From assembly GCA_010094045.1 (NCBI GenBank), contig ML986677.1, positions 116,290 to 159,887 of the forward strand: DNA of 43,598 nucleotides, given 5' to 3'. A program made the translations under genes and the position numbers. Shown piece by piece: positions 12,346 to 26,013 of this stretch. Each line of letters opens with the position of its first letter. Position 1 is the stretch's first letter. Source of the stretch: Lojkania enalia. Its lineage: Eukaryota > Ascomycota > Dothideomycetes > Pleosporales. The notes under the pieces were generated by a model, which saw only the letters and a list, made by a program, of their open reading frames with translations, searched no databases and had not been told where the DNA came from.

Positions 12346-12553
12346 TAATAAAGTTAGATAACTAGTTTTAAATAATTTAACTAGCCTAATACTTAGCTAG
12401 TAATATATTAACTATATTATAAATAGTAGCTAGAGTTGGTAAAAACCTATTTAAATCTAGTTTAAGGATAAAATCTATAATTACCTCTTTTTCTAGTTTA
12501 ATAAGTCTTTTTAAATTAACTTTAGTACTACTTTATATAGGTATCCTAGCTAG
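12346..12553. other. AT-rich spacer with weak similarity to 25570-25870
   Basis: No gene. The stretch from about 12410 to 12540 aligns loosely by eye with about 25660-25850 in the same orientation (shared runs such as aaatctag and ttctttttaaatta-like blocks). This suggests two old copies of one repeat on either side of Gypsy copy B. It ends with gctag (12549-12553), the target duplication of copy B. Confidence 0.4.
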
Positions 12554-12766
12554 TATAATATCTTATAGCTTTAAGTTACGGGTTAATAATATAGAGTCAC
12601 CTAACCTAGAGTTAAAATAACCGAATTATACCCTGCAGGGATAGCAGCAATTCGTCTCTCTTTTATTAGTTATCTCTTTTCTAAGAGAACTGAATATACG
12701 AATATTTTAGTTCTACTATTCTATCTATTATTACTACGCTGTAATCTATTATACTAGCCTATTATA
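12554..12766 (+). repeat. 5' LTR of Gypsy copy B
   Basis: 213 bp, same ends (tataatatc...ctattata) as the other three LTRs of this family. Preceded by the gctag target duplication. Confidence 0.92.
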
Positions 12767-13269
12767 TTCGAATCGCTCTAACTCTTTAGAGTAGTCTAGT
12801 AGTAATTTCCGATACTATAAATACGTCTCCTACCTCTCTTAGCCTAACAGCCGGCTTAGCTGGGTGTATAAGGACCCTAACATCTAGTAATAGGCGAGAT
12901 ACTAACCTTAGAGCTAGTAAGAGATTTATTTAGCCGGAAGAGTAGACTAAAGTAAATGTTTATTAAATATCTAAAGAATTGTAGAGTTACGGTACTATCC
13001 AGCGCTCTCCAGCCTAAAGTAGTATAGAGTAGGATATAAATACTAAAAACTTAGAAAGACTATAATAATAGATATAAGATAAACGAAATTAGAAGAATCT
13101 TAAACAGTTATAGAAGATAAAGTAATAATATAAAGTAGGTAATATCTCTATAATTAATTTAGCTATTATTATACTAGAGGGAGTATAGCTGCTACGAACT
13201 ACCTCTACCTAAACTAATCTTCTTTACTATAAACCTCTTTATACCTATAAGAAAAAGGATTGTATAGAC

Positions 13270-16200
13270 TATAACTAATATATCTAAGACTATAAAAAGT
13301 ATTTTATTTAGTTACTAGTAGACTTTTAGATAGAAAGATAGAAAATTACTTTTATCTCTAGATATATCTTAGAGTCTTTAAAGACTTTATAGGAAATATA
13401 TAAAACTATAAAATACTAAAAGAGTATATATTAGATCTCTATATAGAATATCCTAAAAGTAAAGATACTAAGTATATTAGGAACTCTATTAGAACGAAGG
13501 TAAGAAGCCTTTAATACCTTAAAAAGGTGTAGATAAAGGATAGGCTAGTTTCTAACTAACTTGTTAAACTATATAAGACCTCTGTAAGAAGAAGTTAGAG
13601 AGATAAATAAAAACTATATAGTAAACAAGTTTATCTTAACCTTATCTAAATTAATAAGAAGAGATTTAGATCTCCTCTTAAAACTACAGCTTTAGATACT
13701 ACTAGAGGTAGAAGAATATATAAATATAGCCTTTAGGCGTTACTAAAAGCCTTATAAGAGGTAAAAGGAGTATAATATAGACAATTGTAAGAGGCGAGGG
13801 TCTAATACTTTAAGTAAGAGTAATAGTACTCCGAAAAAGGCTAGAAAGGGCTAGAAACCCCTAAAAAGGTCTAGGAAAAGTAATATCCACCTAGAGCGGC
13901 CTCCTATTATATATTAAATATATAGAGAGGAGGGCTATAGATCTTCTAACTATCCCTAAAAGAAAGAAAAGTCTAAAGAAGCTTTTAAATAAAAGTTAGA
14001 AAAAGGTAAGAATTAGAAGAACTAAGCTTCTTTCTTCTAGCCTATATTAAACTCTCTAGAGAGAGTAGAGAGCTAGGAAAATTATATAAATTGCTTTTTT
14101 AAACTCCTATAAAGTTACTTATAGTTAAGATAGTAGTAGAAGATTTAGCTAAAAACGATTATTTAATCGACCCGGGTATATAACTAAATCTCTTTAATAC
14201 TATACTTGCGAAGTAGTATAGCTTAAAGATTAATCTACTACTAAAGTTAATAGTAGAAGCTATAAATAGCTCTAAGATTCTAATATATAGGACTACTATC
14301 GCGAAGGTTACTGTTAGGGGCTTATATAGTAAAGTTTAAGTCTATAAGATACTATTTATAATATTAGACCTTAAAAGGTATAAGGTTTACCTTAGAATAC
14401 CCTAGATATAAGATTATAATCCGAAATTAAACTTTCTTAGTAGAAGGATACTCTTTAGGGAGGTAAAAGCTATAAGCTTACCCTGGTTCTATAAGATAGT
14501 ACTAGAGGACGTAGAAGAGTTCGCGGAGACTATTATAGGTAGTAAAATAGACGTCTATACGTGCCTAGTTAATTTAGTAGCTATAGCGGATAAAATTAGC
14601 GCTAGAATAGGCTAATTATAGCTAGAGTATACCGATTTTAAAAATGTATTTAATAAAAAGCAATCTTTAGTACTTATAGAGTATAAGCCTTAAGATTTAG
14701 CTATAAACCTACTAGAAGAAACTAGTCCTCTATATTAACTGCTATATAATTTATCTTCAGTTGAGCTTTAGTATCTCTAAAAGTATCTAGATAAGTATTT
14801 ATAATATAGATAGATTAGAAAATCCTAATCGCCTACTAGCATACTAATCCTCTTTATAAAGAAGAAAAATAGTAGTTTAAGGTTCTACGTAGATTATAGA
14901 GGCCTAAATAAGATTACTATATATAATTAGTACTCTCTTCCCCTAATTTTAGAGTTGCTAGAGCGTCTAGTGCAAGCTAAGTACTATACTAAGCTTAATA
15001 TTAGAGAAGCTTACTATAGAATTAGGATAAAGAAAGGAGATAAGTAGAAGACCGCGTTTTATACTAGATACGGTTCTTTTAAGTATACTATTATACCGTT
15101 TAGCCTAACAAATATACTAGCTTAATTTTAAGCGTATATTAACTAGACGCTTACTAGCCTTATTAATATAATATATATTATATACTTAGATAATATCTTA
15201 ATCTTCTCTAATATAAAAGAGGAATATATTAAGTATGTTAAGAAAGTGCTTTAGAGACTATATAAGGCTAAACTCTTTATAAAACTTAGTAAGTATAACT
15301 TCTATACTAGAGAAACAGGCTATCTAGGGTTTATTATTTGCCCTAAGGGGATAAAATTTAACTACTCCTAGTTGAAAACTATCTAGAATTAACTAGTTTT
15401 ATAAACTATATAAAATATATAGATCTTTATTAGATTTATAAACTACTATTATAGGTTTATTATAGGATTCTTAAGGATTATCTTACCTTTAATAAGATTA
15501 ACCTAAAAGGAGCTAAAGGCTGTTAAAGGAGGTTATACCTAGAAAAGAGAAGAAAGTTAAGAGCTAGATATTAGTTAGAAAGGACTAGAGGCCTTCTAAT
15601 AGTTAAAGGAAGCTTTTTTAAGCATTTCTATTCTAGCTTATTATAAGCTAACTCGGCCTATAAAGGTTAAGGTTAATACTTCTAGGAGTACTATTTTAGG
15701 AATTCTTAGCTAGCTTATTAAAGAGTAAGTAGGTAAGATAATATAGTAACCTATTAATTTCTTTTTAAGAAAGCTTAACGCGACAGAGTATAACTATAAT
15801 ATATATAACTAGGAACTACTCGTAATAGTAGAAAGCTTAGAGTACTAGTATTAGTATTTATAAGGAGTTATATTTAAGTTTTATATAAACTATAATAACC
15901 TCTATTAATTTATAGAAATAAAGACTTTAGTCTATTAATATATATAATTATATCTTAAGCTTATTAAATATAATTATAACCTTATATACTAATCTAGTAA
16001 ATTTAACCTAGTCGATAAACTATTATATTAACTAGACTATATAAAGGAAGCGCAGGCACCTTTAAAGAAGTCTAATATAAGATATATTAAATTTATACGC
16101 GCTAAAATTAGCCTAAAAAGAGTAGAAAGAATCGATTTAGACTAGAATAATAGTACTAAAATCCTTAGAGTCTTAGTAATAGTAACCTATATATAGACTA

Positions 16201-17462
16201 CTTAGAAAGATTTTTCTCCTATCTAGAAAGTAGAAGAGACCTCTTCCTTAGACTAAGAATATTATAACAGCCCGGAGTAGGCTAAAAAAGATAATAAAGG
16301 GAAGATAGAGCTAATAACGCTCTAAAAGAGGTAAAACGCCCTTAATTAGGTATATAACTACCCTATAACAGGTTATAGAGGATAGATAAAAATATATAAG
16401 AGAGTATCGTATTAATTTTAGTAGAAAGGTATAAGAGATAATATTAAGGCCTACTATTAGGATTATTTAAGATATAGAAAAGTAAAAGCTTTTAGGTATA
16501 AGCCTTATAACCTATTATAACTATTACCTATACTAAGTAGACTATAGGAGTAAATTATATTTAATTTTATTATAGAACTCCCTCTAAGTCTATTCTTTAG
16601 TTAAGTATATAACTTAATTATAGTTATTATTAACCGGTTAACTAAAATAGCCTATTATATTCCTACTATCTCTACCTAGACTATAGAAGATCTAATATAG
16701 GTCTAGATATATAATATTATCTAACTATATAGTATTTTAGAGTTAGTAATATCTAACTATAATATTCTAATAAAGTTAAAATCTTAGGAGACTTTTTACT
16801 ATTATTTAGTATCTTAGTAAGGTTTTAGTTTAGCCTATTATTTAGAGACTGACGGGCTAATAGAAAAATAAAACTAGACGCTTAAGCAGTATTTATATTA
16901 TTTCTACTATTTAGAGTAAGATAATTAGATAGTTTAGCTATCCGTAGTAAAGTTTATATATAATAACAGCGCTTATATAACTATTACTATCTTACTTTTT
17001 CGTACTTACTATAGTATAAATCCCTAAGAACTTAATTAGTTAGGTAAGCTTTTAGAAAAGAGAGAAACTTCTTTAGTAAGAGGTATAGCAGCTAAAGTAT
17101 TAGTATTATAAAGTAAATATAAAGCGAAGATTAGTACTATAGTAGCTTATTAAAAGAAATACGCAGATAAGAAGAGAATATACTTATTTCTAGTAATAGA
17201 AGATAAAATACTAGTATTAAATTAATATATTAAGTTAACCCGTCCTAAAAAGAAATTAGATTAGAAGTATTTTAGATCTAGTATAATAATAAAGGTTATA
17301 ACGTTTATAATCTACTAAATTAACCTCTTAAGGTTAGATAATATTTATCTAGTATTTTATATATCTTTACTAGAGTTATATAACCTAAAAGGGCCTATTT
17401 AGAGTTTAAATAGCCTAATATAAGATATTTTATACTAATTTAAGAATAATATATATAAAATT
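13270..17462 (+). pseudogene. Gypsy gag-pol relic (copy B), 5' portion up to the Copia insertion
   Basis: Same plan as copy A. The RT reads VDYRGLNKITI near 14890-14925 and YLDNILIFSN near 15180-15210; the integrase has FNFIIELPL near 16560-16590 and TKIAYYIP after it. The frame then enters the chromodomain and is cut at 17462 by the Copia LTR. Many TAG/TAA stops. Some codons keep CA/TG that copy A has lost and vice versa, so the two copies were mutated independently. Confidence 0.87.
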
Positions 17463-17666
17463 TATTATAGAGATTTTTAGCTAGTCTATTAAACTATATT
17501 AGATATTAACGTACGATATTACGGTCGATATTACGCCGGATATCACGCTAGATATTAGCTAATATACCCCTTTTTCATATATATAAATATAGCCCGCTAG
17601 CTATCTTTAATTAACTAGTTTAGCTCCTCATCTCCCTCCCTGAAACAAGATTCGCCTCTTACTATA
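17463..17666 (+). repeat. 5' LTR of Copia (204-bp family)
   Basis: 204 bp, from tattatag to cttactata, matching 22986-23189 and, inverted, the solo copy at 345-548. It contains a tandem-like run of related gatattacg blocks near 17510-17545, shared by all three copies. Confidence 0.92.
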
Positions 17667-17682
17667 GTTATAAGCCCGGTTA
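17667..17682 (+). other. Primer-binding site, half-tRNA initiator-Met type
   Basis: The bases after the LTR, gttataagcccggtt, correspond after one RIP change (TG to TA) to GTTATGAGCCC. This complements the anticodon-arm region (GGGCTCATAAC) of initiator tRNA-Met, not its 3' end. Drosophila copia is known to prime this way with a cleaved tRNA. The Copia at 30316-35691 has an equivalent site. Confidence 0.6.
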
Positions 17683-18029
17683 CTATACTAAAATAACTAC
17701 AACTTTACCTTTTTATATATATATTATAATCGATATTACACCTTTTTTTAGTATTATAATATCGCGATATTATTATCTTTATTATTTACTAACGATCTTT
17801 TAAGTACTTAGCTATTAGAATTATATGCAAATTTTACACTTTATAAGCTTATTAACGTGTTATATCGCGTTTAAGGCTATTCTTTTAGTATTATATACAA
17901 ATTCTATACTTTATAAGCCTATTAATATACTATATTATATTTAAGGCTATTTTATTCTCTAGTATTAATATATCCTAGTATATTTCTAGTATTATAACGG
18001 TTGTATACTCCTCTATAACTATATCTAAA

Positions 18030-21000
18030 AAGAAGATACTCAGTACTTCTAGTAATTAAAAAGATTAGTTTAAATAGTATAAACTAATAGCTAGTAGGCT
18101 AAAGGTATAGGAATATTTAGATCTAAGCGTACCTCTTAAAAAGGTTAAAATCTATAGGCTAGAACCTCCCCTCCCTAATATAGGTGAGTTCCGGACCCTG
18201 AAGATAAATCTAGAAGGGGAAATAGAAAGATACCCCTCTAGTAGAGTTATATATAAGGAGATAACCTCAATACAAATAACAGATTAGAACTAGACAAGGG
18301 ACTAGTATAACTAATAGAAGAAGAATTAGATTAAGATTAACAACGCTCTCTATACTATATATAGTAATATTCTAACAATAATATTATCTTAATATAAAGT
18401 AATACTTAGTAATAATATAACTAGCTATAAGATTCTTAGAATCTTATAGGAAAAGTTAGCGCCTACTATTAAATCGAGGGAGTAACTAATCTAGAAGGAA
18501 TATTAAGCTCTCCTTAAATACCTAACTAATAGAGAGGTAGATAAGTAGCTAAATTAGTAGAATTAGATAATCTATTATACTAAGACTACTAGCTTAGTAG
18601 AAGTTTAGGGCCTTAGAGTAGAAAAGGATTTTCTTCTAATAGTTACTAAGAAAGATAAGGTGTAAGCGCTAATCTATATAGTACCGATTAACGCTAAAAA
18701 TAAGCTAGATGGAATTAATTAACTAATTCCTACGATTAAACAATTAGTATACTAATATACTAATTACTATAAATATTTTAATCTATAAAAGGCGCTTAGC
18801 TTATTTATAGCTTTACGACGTCTATTAATTCTTTAAGCAAATTCTAATAGTACTATATAGCAGCTTTAAGAAAAATCCGGTTTACAATCGCGTACTCTAC
18901 TACCCTACTTCTATAAGAAGCGGTACTTCTAGAGTAATTACAAGTATGTAAACGAATCGATTAAGCTACTAAACTAGGTACTAGATTAGGAAATACTAAA
19001 AGCCTAAGATAATATCTTAAATAGGAATAACTAGGGGAAAAAGAATGCTCTAAAGGCAAATATAGAAAAATATAAGAAGTTAAAATTCTCGTTTAATAGT
19101 AAGGCCTCTATAAAAGCTACTAGCCTCTAGAGAAATACCCAGATGATTTAAAGGAGCAATTTTTCAGCGAGTACTACCCCTAAGAAAGAAGATACTAATA
19201 TCCTAAATCGGTAGATACTTAATTTAAATTCTAATATCTATATATACAACTTTAAAGCTTTTAGTTAGTAGACTACTTAGATAGTAAATTCTAAAGATAA
19301 AATTGCTGTAAGAGGCAGTATATACCTTATATTAGAATAGGGTACTATTATAATTACGATTAATTCTCTTATAGGCCTAAGGAATATTAAGTTAATAGAA
19401 GTTACTTATATCTTTTAGTTACTAACTAATATAATAGCCCTAATTAGAAATAGAAAATAGAGTATTTAGTTCGACTTAGGTAGAGATTACCTTTACTAGT
19501 ACAATTACTATAATATTATTTATTATTTAGAGTTATTTAATAGCTACTAGCTACTAAATATAAACCTAATAAAAAGGCTTCTACTCGATTTACTTTCCGA
19601 ATATAAAACAGTTGCAGTAATTAAGAAAAAGCTTTTCTATTGCTAGCAACTAATATAAATTATTTCTTTAGCTAAAGTATACTAATTATTAGGCTATTTA
19701 GGTAGAGATTTAGTATTAGCCCTATCTTAAGTAGCTAAGGGTATCTAGTTAAACAATTAGGAAGTACTAGTATAGTAAGATTACTAGATATATATATAAG
19801 CGAAGTTATTACAGTAGATTAGCTAGTATAGTTAGCTTTACCTAACTATTAAACTATTTAAGAGAATTATAATTAATATTATACAACTTTAAAAAGACTA
19901 TAAAAAGTACTATAATAGTAAAAGATACCTATTTTATATAGTTAATTAGGTGTCCCGGTAGTATAAGGGATTTACGATATATAATTAGTTAAAATCTACC
20001 CTTATAAAAGTTTTTAAAATACTATTAGCAAAAATTAAATAATAGTATAAAAGAAAGATCGTATATATCTATATAGATAACAACTTAAACTTCTTAGAAC
20101 TTATAAAAGTATTACTTAATTAAGGAATTGTAATTAAAGCTTGCGCGCCTCGTACATCTAAGTAGAATAGCCTAGTAGAGTAAATAGAGTACTAAATTAT
20201 AACCCGCGCGCGCGCTTTTATAATAGAAGGCGATATTTCTAATAAATACGCTAACGAATTAGCTTATACAGTAATATACCTACTTAATAGGACGCTGATT
20301 ATAAGCCTTCGATTTAAAACCCTATATAAGACCGTTTTTAGCTATAAACTATCTCTTACTTACTTTTAGGTTATAGGATCGCGAGCGTACGTTTTAGATA
20401 AAACTTTATTAAAAGGCGATAAACTAGTATTATAGGTACTAATCGGGAAACTCTTATAATATAGGAGTACGAATATATACCGAATGCTGATTCTAAAACT
20501 AAAACGGGTATTTAATACTAGAAACGTTATATTTGGCAATATTATATCTAGTAAAGAGGAGGAATATTTGCTAAAAGAATCCCTAGAGAAGATTCTTTTT
20601 TAAATTAATAATATTAAGAGCTCTATTAATAGTAGTAATAATAAAATAATTAAAGTTGTAGAAGTAATTTATAAGGATTAGTTACTTAATTAAGATATCC
20701 CTACTAAGTTAGTAGGCAATTTAATTAGTAAGAAGACTTATTAGTAGGAGAATACTATTTTTAAAGAATAAATCGACGATATTACTAGTAATTAGGAACT
20801 CCTAATACTAGAATTAATATTAGCACTAATACTAAGAAATTAGGATACCCTTATAGTACTACTAATAGATAGTAAGGATACTGCGTTTAGTAATAATTTA
20901 CTATAAAGATAGTAACTATTACCTCCTTATATTTCTATACTTTTAAGAAGAACAAATAATACCTTATAAAGGAAAGAAATTAGCAGTTAAGTATTAAGGG

Positions 21001-22790
21001 ATAATATAATCTAGGGAGGTAAGTTCCTATATAGCTATAGGCTACTTTAGTTATACTTTATAACCTTCGCAGTACTATCTAATAGTAAGATAATACTAGT
21101 AAATTATATAAAGGAAACTTATACTATTAGAAAATATTATTATAATTAGCTTTTACTAGAACTAAAGTACTATAAAAATCTAAAGAATTACCCTTTTAGT
21201 ACTAGCTTCTATAAAGCCTATCATGTTAAGTTATAGAAGTAGGAGAATATAGATACCTAGTAGAAGATAACAATCCTCTAAAACTCTACTAAAATTCTCC
21301 TAGTAATATAGGTATTTGCATATAAATTTAATAAGGACGGTTTCCTATATAAATTTAAGGCTAGATTAGTTGTATATAGCGATCTACAATCTTAATAGGG
21401 AGATATCTATACTACTATACTAGCTATATAAACCTTTTACTTTCTAATATTAATTGCAACTTATTTTAAACTTAATATATACCAGTTTAATATTATTAAT
21501 ACGTTCTTTAACTACCGATTAGATAGGTTAATATATATCTATATACTAGAAGGTTTTATATATAAGTATAAGAAATATCTACAACTATAGAAAGCTATAT
21601 ATAGCTTTAAAGATACTCTAAAACTTTAGTATTATAAGCTAGATAGGACTCTAAGGTAATTAGGCCTTAAAATAGTACTAGAAATATCTTACTTATATAT
21701 AAATAATAAGCTAATCGTCTTCTTTTATATTAATAATATTATAATTCTAGTTTATCTATTAAATATCTCTACTAAGCAGAAATTTAAATTATAATTAAGT
21801 AATAAATATAAACTTTAATCTCTTAGAGATCTAAATTAGTTTCTAGAAGTTTAAGTCGTACGCGATATATAGTAGTATAAGACCTAGCTACTATAAGACT
21901 TATTTATTAATAAGGTAGTAGCGTGATTTAATATTACGGTTAATAAGAAGACGCTGAGTATACCTCTACACGAGAATATACTACTAGCTGCTACTAAGGA
22001 ATCCTCTAATAGGATATCTTACTACTAATAACTAATTAGTTGTCTAGCCTAGATTATAGTTTTTATATACTTTAATATCGTATAAACATACTCGATATTA
22101 TTATAATACTTTTAGAACCCTAGCAATTATTATATTAATACTACCTTAAAGGTATAGTAATATCTAATTAGTATAAAGTACTTAATAATTACAGTAATAG
22201 CTAATAATATATAAAATACCTCTACTATTAGCTAGAATAATAATACTAATTATATCAACTTTATAAAGTAATTACTATTCTATAGCGCATCTAATACAGC
22301 CTTTAGTAATAATTCTAATACTTATTAAAGTTCTTACAGCTATATATTTTAACTTTTTAGGATACCGATTAATTAAAAAATCTTAATTTAGTATACGGTT
22401 ATAAAATCAACTACTAAAGTAGAATTATTAGTACTATTAGTTACTAGATTAGAAATAGAGTAGTAGTAGAAGGCCTTTACCTTACTATACTTCTATATTA
22501 ACGCGTAACTAGTACTACTTTATAATAATTAATAAATAGTAGATATTATAAATAAGCTATCTAAGCGCTTTAATACTAAACTTCGCTATATAGATATATA
22601 CCAGTACTAGCTATATTAAAAAGTAGTAGAGTAGAAACTTATAATTAGTTAGTAACCGATAAATCTAATACTAGCTAATAGTCTTATAAAAGTTCTACAA
22701 CTATAATAATACTAAAGGTTTATTAAGCAACTGAAAATAGAAGATATTTTAGCTAGAATCGAATCTTAGGAATTCCTATCAGCTAAATAA
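18030..22790 (+). pseudogene. Copia gag-pol relic (interrupted Gypsy B)
   Basis: Gag region about 18030-18900. Protease region about 19220-19450. GAG-preintegrase near 19650-19800, with YLGRDLVLALSQVAKG readable. Integrase about 19890-20460, with SLVE-IEY and RARAFIIEGDIS corresponding to the QNGxxER-type block. Reverse transcriptase about 21290-21870, with AYKFNKDGFLYKFKARLVV and FFYINNIIILV (the YVDDI active site with both Asp changed to Asn). RNase H-type block about 22390-22740. Stops are nearly all TAG/TAA. The protein cannot be made as one chain. Confidence 0.87.
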
Positions 22791-22973
22791 ATCGACTACT
22801 AATAAGAATCTTAGAGGGTGATTAAAAATTAATTATAACTTACCCTATATTATATTAAATTAATATTTCTACAAGCGTACTTAGCTCTACTACTAGTTAC
22901 TCTATATAATTTACCTCTTTTAGTATAGTATCTACCTTTATTTTTTCGACGTAGCTTCTCCTTTATAGTTAAA

Positions 22974-22985
22974 GTTAGGGGGGTG
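22974..22985 (+). other. Polypurine tract of the Copia element
   Basis: The run agttaggggggtg lies immediately upstream of the 3' LTR and would prime plus-strand DNA synthesis. It is one of the few G-runs in this AT-rich region. Confidence 0.8.
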
Positions 22986-23189
22986 TATTATAAGGATTTT
23001 TAGCTAGTCTACTAAGCTGTATTAGATATCGACGTATAATATTACGGTTAATATTACGCCGGATATTACGCTAGATATTAGCTAATATACCCCTTTTTCA
23101 TGTATATAAATATAGCCCGCTAGCTATCTTTAATTAACTAGTTCAGCTCCTTATCTCCCTCTCTAAGATAAGATTCACCTTTTACTATA
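22986..23189 (+). repeat. 3' LTR of Copia (204-bp family)
   Basis: 204 bp, near-identical to the 5' LTR at 17463-17666. Followed at once by the aaatt target duplication and the resumed Gypsy chromodomain. Confidence 0.92.
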
Positions 23190-23345
23190 AAATTAATCGC
23201 ATTATTAAATAAAAGTAAAACTTTATTAGAGTATAAAAATACTTAATTAAATAGAAGAACTACCTAAACTCTAAAAATAGTTAGAAGCTAAGAGTAAATA
23301 TTAGTACTAATACTCTACAAGTATTCTAGAAAAAGAAGGGTATTA
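23190..23345 (+). pseudogene. Gypsy copy B chromodomain, remainder after the Copia
   Basis: The reading resumes as INRIIK-K-NFIRV-KYLIK-KNYLNSKNS, the same chromodomain seen at 9035-9185 in copy A. Aromatic-cage and Trp positions are stops (TAG), as RIP would produce from TGG. It joins in frame with 17462 when the Copia and one aaatt are removed. Confidence 0.8.
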
Positions 23346-23689
23346 AACTAAAGAGATTAAGTAATCCTATTAAAGACCGTAGACGCTCTTTAAAAAAGAA
23401 GAAGGATAGCTAAATTATTCTAAAGTATAACCTTTATATAAACTTTCTAGTTAATATAGCTACCTTTACCTAGTTTTTCTTAAATTAAGGTTTTTTATAG
23501 GTATTTAATAGTACTATTACTAGACTAAAGTTATATAAATAAGGTTTAAAAATAAGTACCTATAAAGTTAGCTTTATATATTAATATAAGTTCTTTAGTA
23601 ATTATAAGAGGTAGTAATTCCTACTATTAATACTAGAAGAACTATATTATAGTATATTATAGACTAGAATAGTATATAAAAGGTAGAAA

Positions 23690-24720
23690 TATTATATTAT
23701 TTTAAATATAGTACTAACCTAAGCTATAAGATATTTAACTAGAGTATTATATCTATAGAAATACCGGAGAACTAGTTAATATCCGAAAAAACTACTATTA
23801 ACTAATATTTATATCTTACTATAACCTTTTCTCCTACTATAACTTAGTTAAGCCTTTTTAATAGAGCGAATAGGTTAAAAGCGTTAGTATAAAATAATAT
23901 AGTATAATATAGTCCGGATTAACTTATAGAGGATTTTATTTCCTTTACTTTAGTATATTTATTATTATCTATATTAAAAAGATCCTTCTTAGTCTTATAT
24001 TTATATACTATACTAATCTTAGTATAGTCTTAGCTAGTAAGTTTAATTCTAGATAAGGTCTTCCTATCCTTACTATTATAGGTAAATAGGAAGTTAGAAT
24101 CTTTCTTACTAAGTTTAAATATTACTATTAGTACTAGAATATATAAAAAAGAGCTAGAATATATATTTAAGTCTATTTAACTACTATTTAAATAGTATTT
24201 TAGACCCTTTAAGCTAGTTAGATCTTATTACTACTAACGCGGGTAGTAATAAGAGCTTTAATAGCTTAATCGACCTTTATAATATACTCTAATATAGATA
24301 GGTTCAACTATAGATATATTAGTTGTAAGAAGATTAGAGTATATTATATTAGCCTAGAATATACTTTAAAATAATCCTTATTATTCTTCTTAAGGTAGTA
24401 GAGATAAATATTATATTAAATGCTTTTGTAGAGATATTCTACTATAAGTAGGTCTAAAGAAGTAAATTTACAGTTACTATCTACTTTATATAGCTTATTA
24501 CAAGCTAGACGCCTTAGATAGTAGAGATAGTAGATAGTATAGTACTTCTTACTCTTAGCCTTCTTAATACAGCGCTTCTAGACTAGAACAAGTACTATAT
24601 TACGCGCTATAGATCTATTAGGCGTAAATTAGCTATTTATAGACTAGAAAGGCGCTAAAAAGAGCGCGAGAGGGGTATATATAGAGGAGTATAGCAAGAA
24701 TAGAAAAATAGGCGGTGGGC
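23690..24720 (-). pseudogene. Antisense ORF relic in Gypsy copy B
   Basis: Counterpart of 9540-10570 in copy A. On the minus strand the frame reads SIARNIVLVLV-KRCIKKAKSK and then SLDLLIVEYLYKSI, aligning residue by residue with copy A and with stops only at TAG/TAA positions. I do not recognise the product. Confidence 0.45.
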
Positions 24721-25152
24721 GGCGCGGGCAGCGAGTATATATATCTACTAGCCCTTATTAGCTACGAAATACTCTATTATATCCTATATAGAGCTATAAC
24801 AACTATACTAAATACGTAGCTAAAGACTAAGAAAATTATATTTATTAAAGTAGTTAAGAAAGTATAAGAATTAAAGAAGTAGAATAGGCGGGAAGAGTAG
24901 CATTTTTATAATTAGCATTTACTCTACTAGTACCGTTTACTTATACCGCTCTAGGTAGCGAGTAATAAAGATTCTCTAAGGGTTGACCTTACTAGGTAAA
25001 GATAAAAGTAGTAGTAATAATATACTACTTAATCTAGAAGGAACTCTAAATTATATAATAGTACCTATCTTAGGGTAGCTCTACTAGTCTATTCTAGTAA
25101 TATTTGTCCTCTATAAACTATCGTAATAATAGCCTTCTAAGAAGAGAGATAA

Positions 25153-25365
25153 TATAATATTTTATAGCTTTAAGTTACGGGTTAATAATATAGAGTTACC
25201 TAATCTAGAATTAAAATAGCTAAATTATACCCTACAGGGATAGTAGTAATTTATCTCTCTTTTATTAGCTATTTCTTTTCTAAGAGAACTAAATATACGA
25301 ATATTTTAGCCCTACTACTCTATCTATTATTACTACGCTGTAATCTATTATACTAGTCTATTATA
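25153..25365 (+). repeat. 3' LTR of Gypsy copy B
   Basis: 213 bp, same ends as its siblings. Preceded by the purine tract gaagagagataa and followed by the gctag duplication. Confidence 0.92.
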
Positions 25366-26011
25366 GCTAGTTAATAGTATAGTATAGTTTAGGAGATGCT
25401 ATATATTAAAGACGCGCTTTTTTCTAATAGTTTTATATTACGTTTAATAGCTTAAATTATAAGGTTTATTTAAGTCTTATTTAATAGTTTTATTATATTA
25501 GATTATTAAGGTATTATATTTTAAAGTTAATAGATAGTATAATTAATAATAGAGTAACTACTTATTTATAATAGCTATTTACTTATAAAGTATATTATTT
25601 TAAGTTTAAAAATATATTTAATAAAGTTTCTAAACTAATATATATTAATCTAGCTTATACTATATTTAATAAGTAAATTATTAGTTATATTTTATATAGT
25701 AGTTAAAGTAGATATAAATTCTTATAAATCTAGATTAAATATATATTAAATAATAATCTTTTCTTTAAGTTTTATTAGTCTTCTTAAATTAGACTTATAA
25801 TTATACTATAAGTAGATTCTAGTATATTATTAGTATATATTAGTTTAAATTATATTAAATATTAAATTAGTATATTTCTTACTATTTATTTAACCTCTTT
25901 TAGTAGCTAAGAGGGCTAAGTTTACTTAATTCTCGTTTTAGACTATATTCTTATTATTTTATTATTATATTGTTGTTAAAAGCTTAAATATTACATTTTA
26001 GTAATAGAGTA
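25366..26011. other. Strongly AT-rich RIP-mutated DNA without a gene
   Basis: About 650 bases, very AT-rich, with no frame I can interpret. About 25660-25850 resembles about 12410-12540 on the other side of Gypsy copy B. It is the last heavily mutated stretch before the normal-composition island. Confidence 0.5.
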
Positions 26012-26013
26012 GA

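Larger units (their letters stand above)
17463..23189 (+). mobile_element. Full-length Copia element inserted in the Gypsy chromodomain
   Basis: A 5,727-bp LTR retrotransposon with two 204-bp LTRs and a perfect 5-bp target duplication aaatt (17458-17462 and 23190-23194). The uninterrupted sequence in Gypsy copy A (around 9040) confirms the insertion point. A primer-binding site directly follows the 5' LTR and a G-rich polypurine tract directly precedes the 3' LTR. The internal order is gag, protease, integrase, reverse transcriptase, RNase H, i.e. Ty1/copia. RIP-inactivated. Confidence 0.94.
12554..25365 (+). mobile_element. Gypsy (chromovirus) element copy B, interrupted by Copia
   Basis: Second copy of the Gypsy family, with LTRs at 12554-12766 and 25153-25365 (213 bp each) and a perfect gctag target duplication at 12549-12553 and 25366-25370. 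Subtracting the Copia insertion (17463-23189) and one aaatt duplication leaves 7,080 bp, against 7,078 for copy A, so apart from that insertion it is complete. The internal order matches copy A (gag, protease, RT, RNase H, integrase, chromodomain, antisense frame). It is heavily RIP-mutated on both strands. Confidence 0.93.

Noticed and set aside
1..26000. Centromere
   Set aside because: AT-rich, RIP-mutated retroelement nests are typical of fungal centromeres, but they also occur near telomeres and in AT-rich blocks; sequence alone cannot decide.
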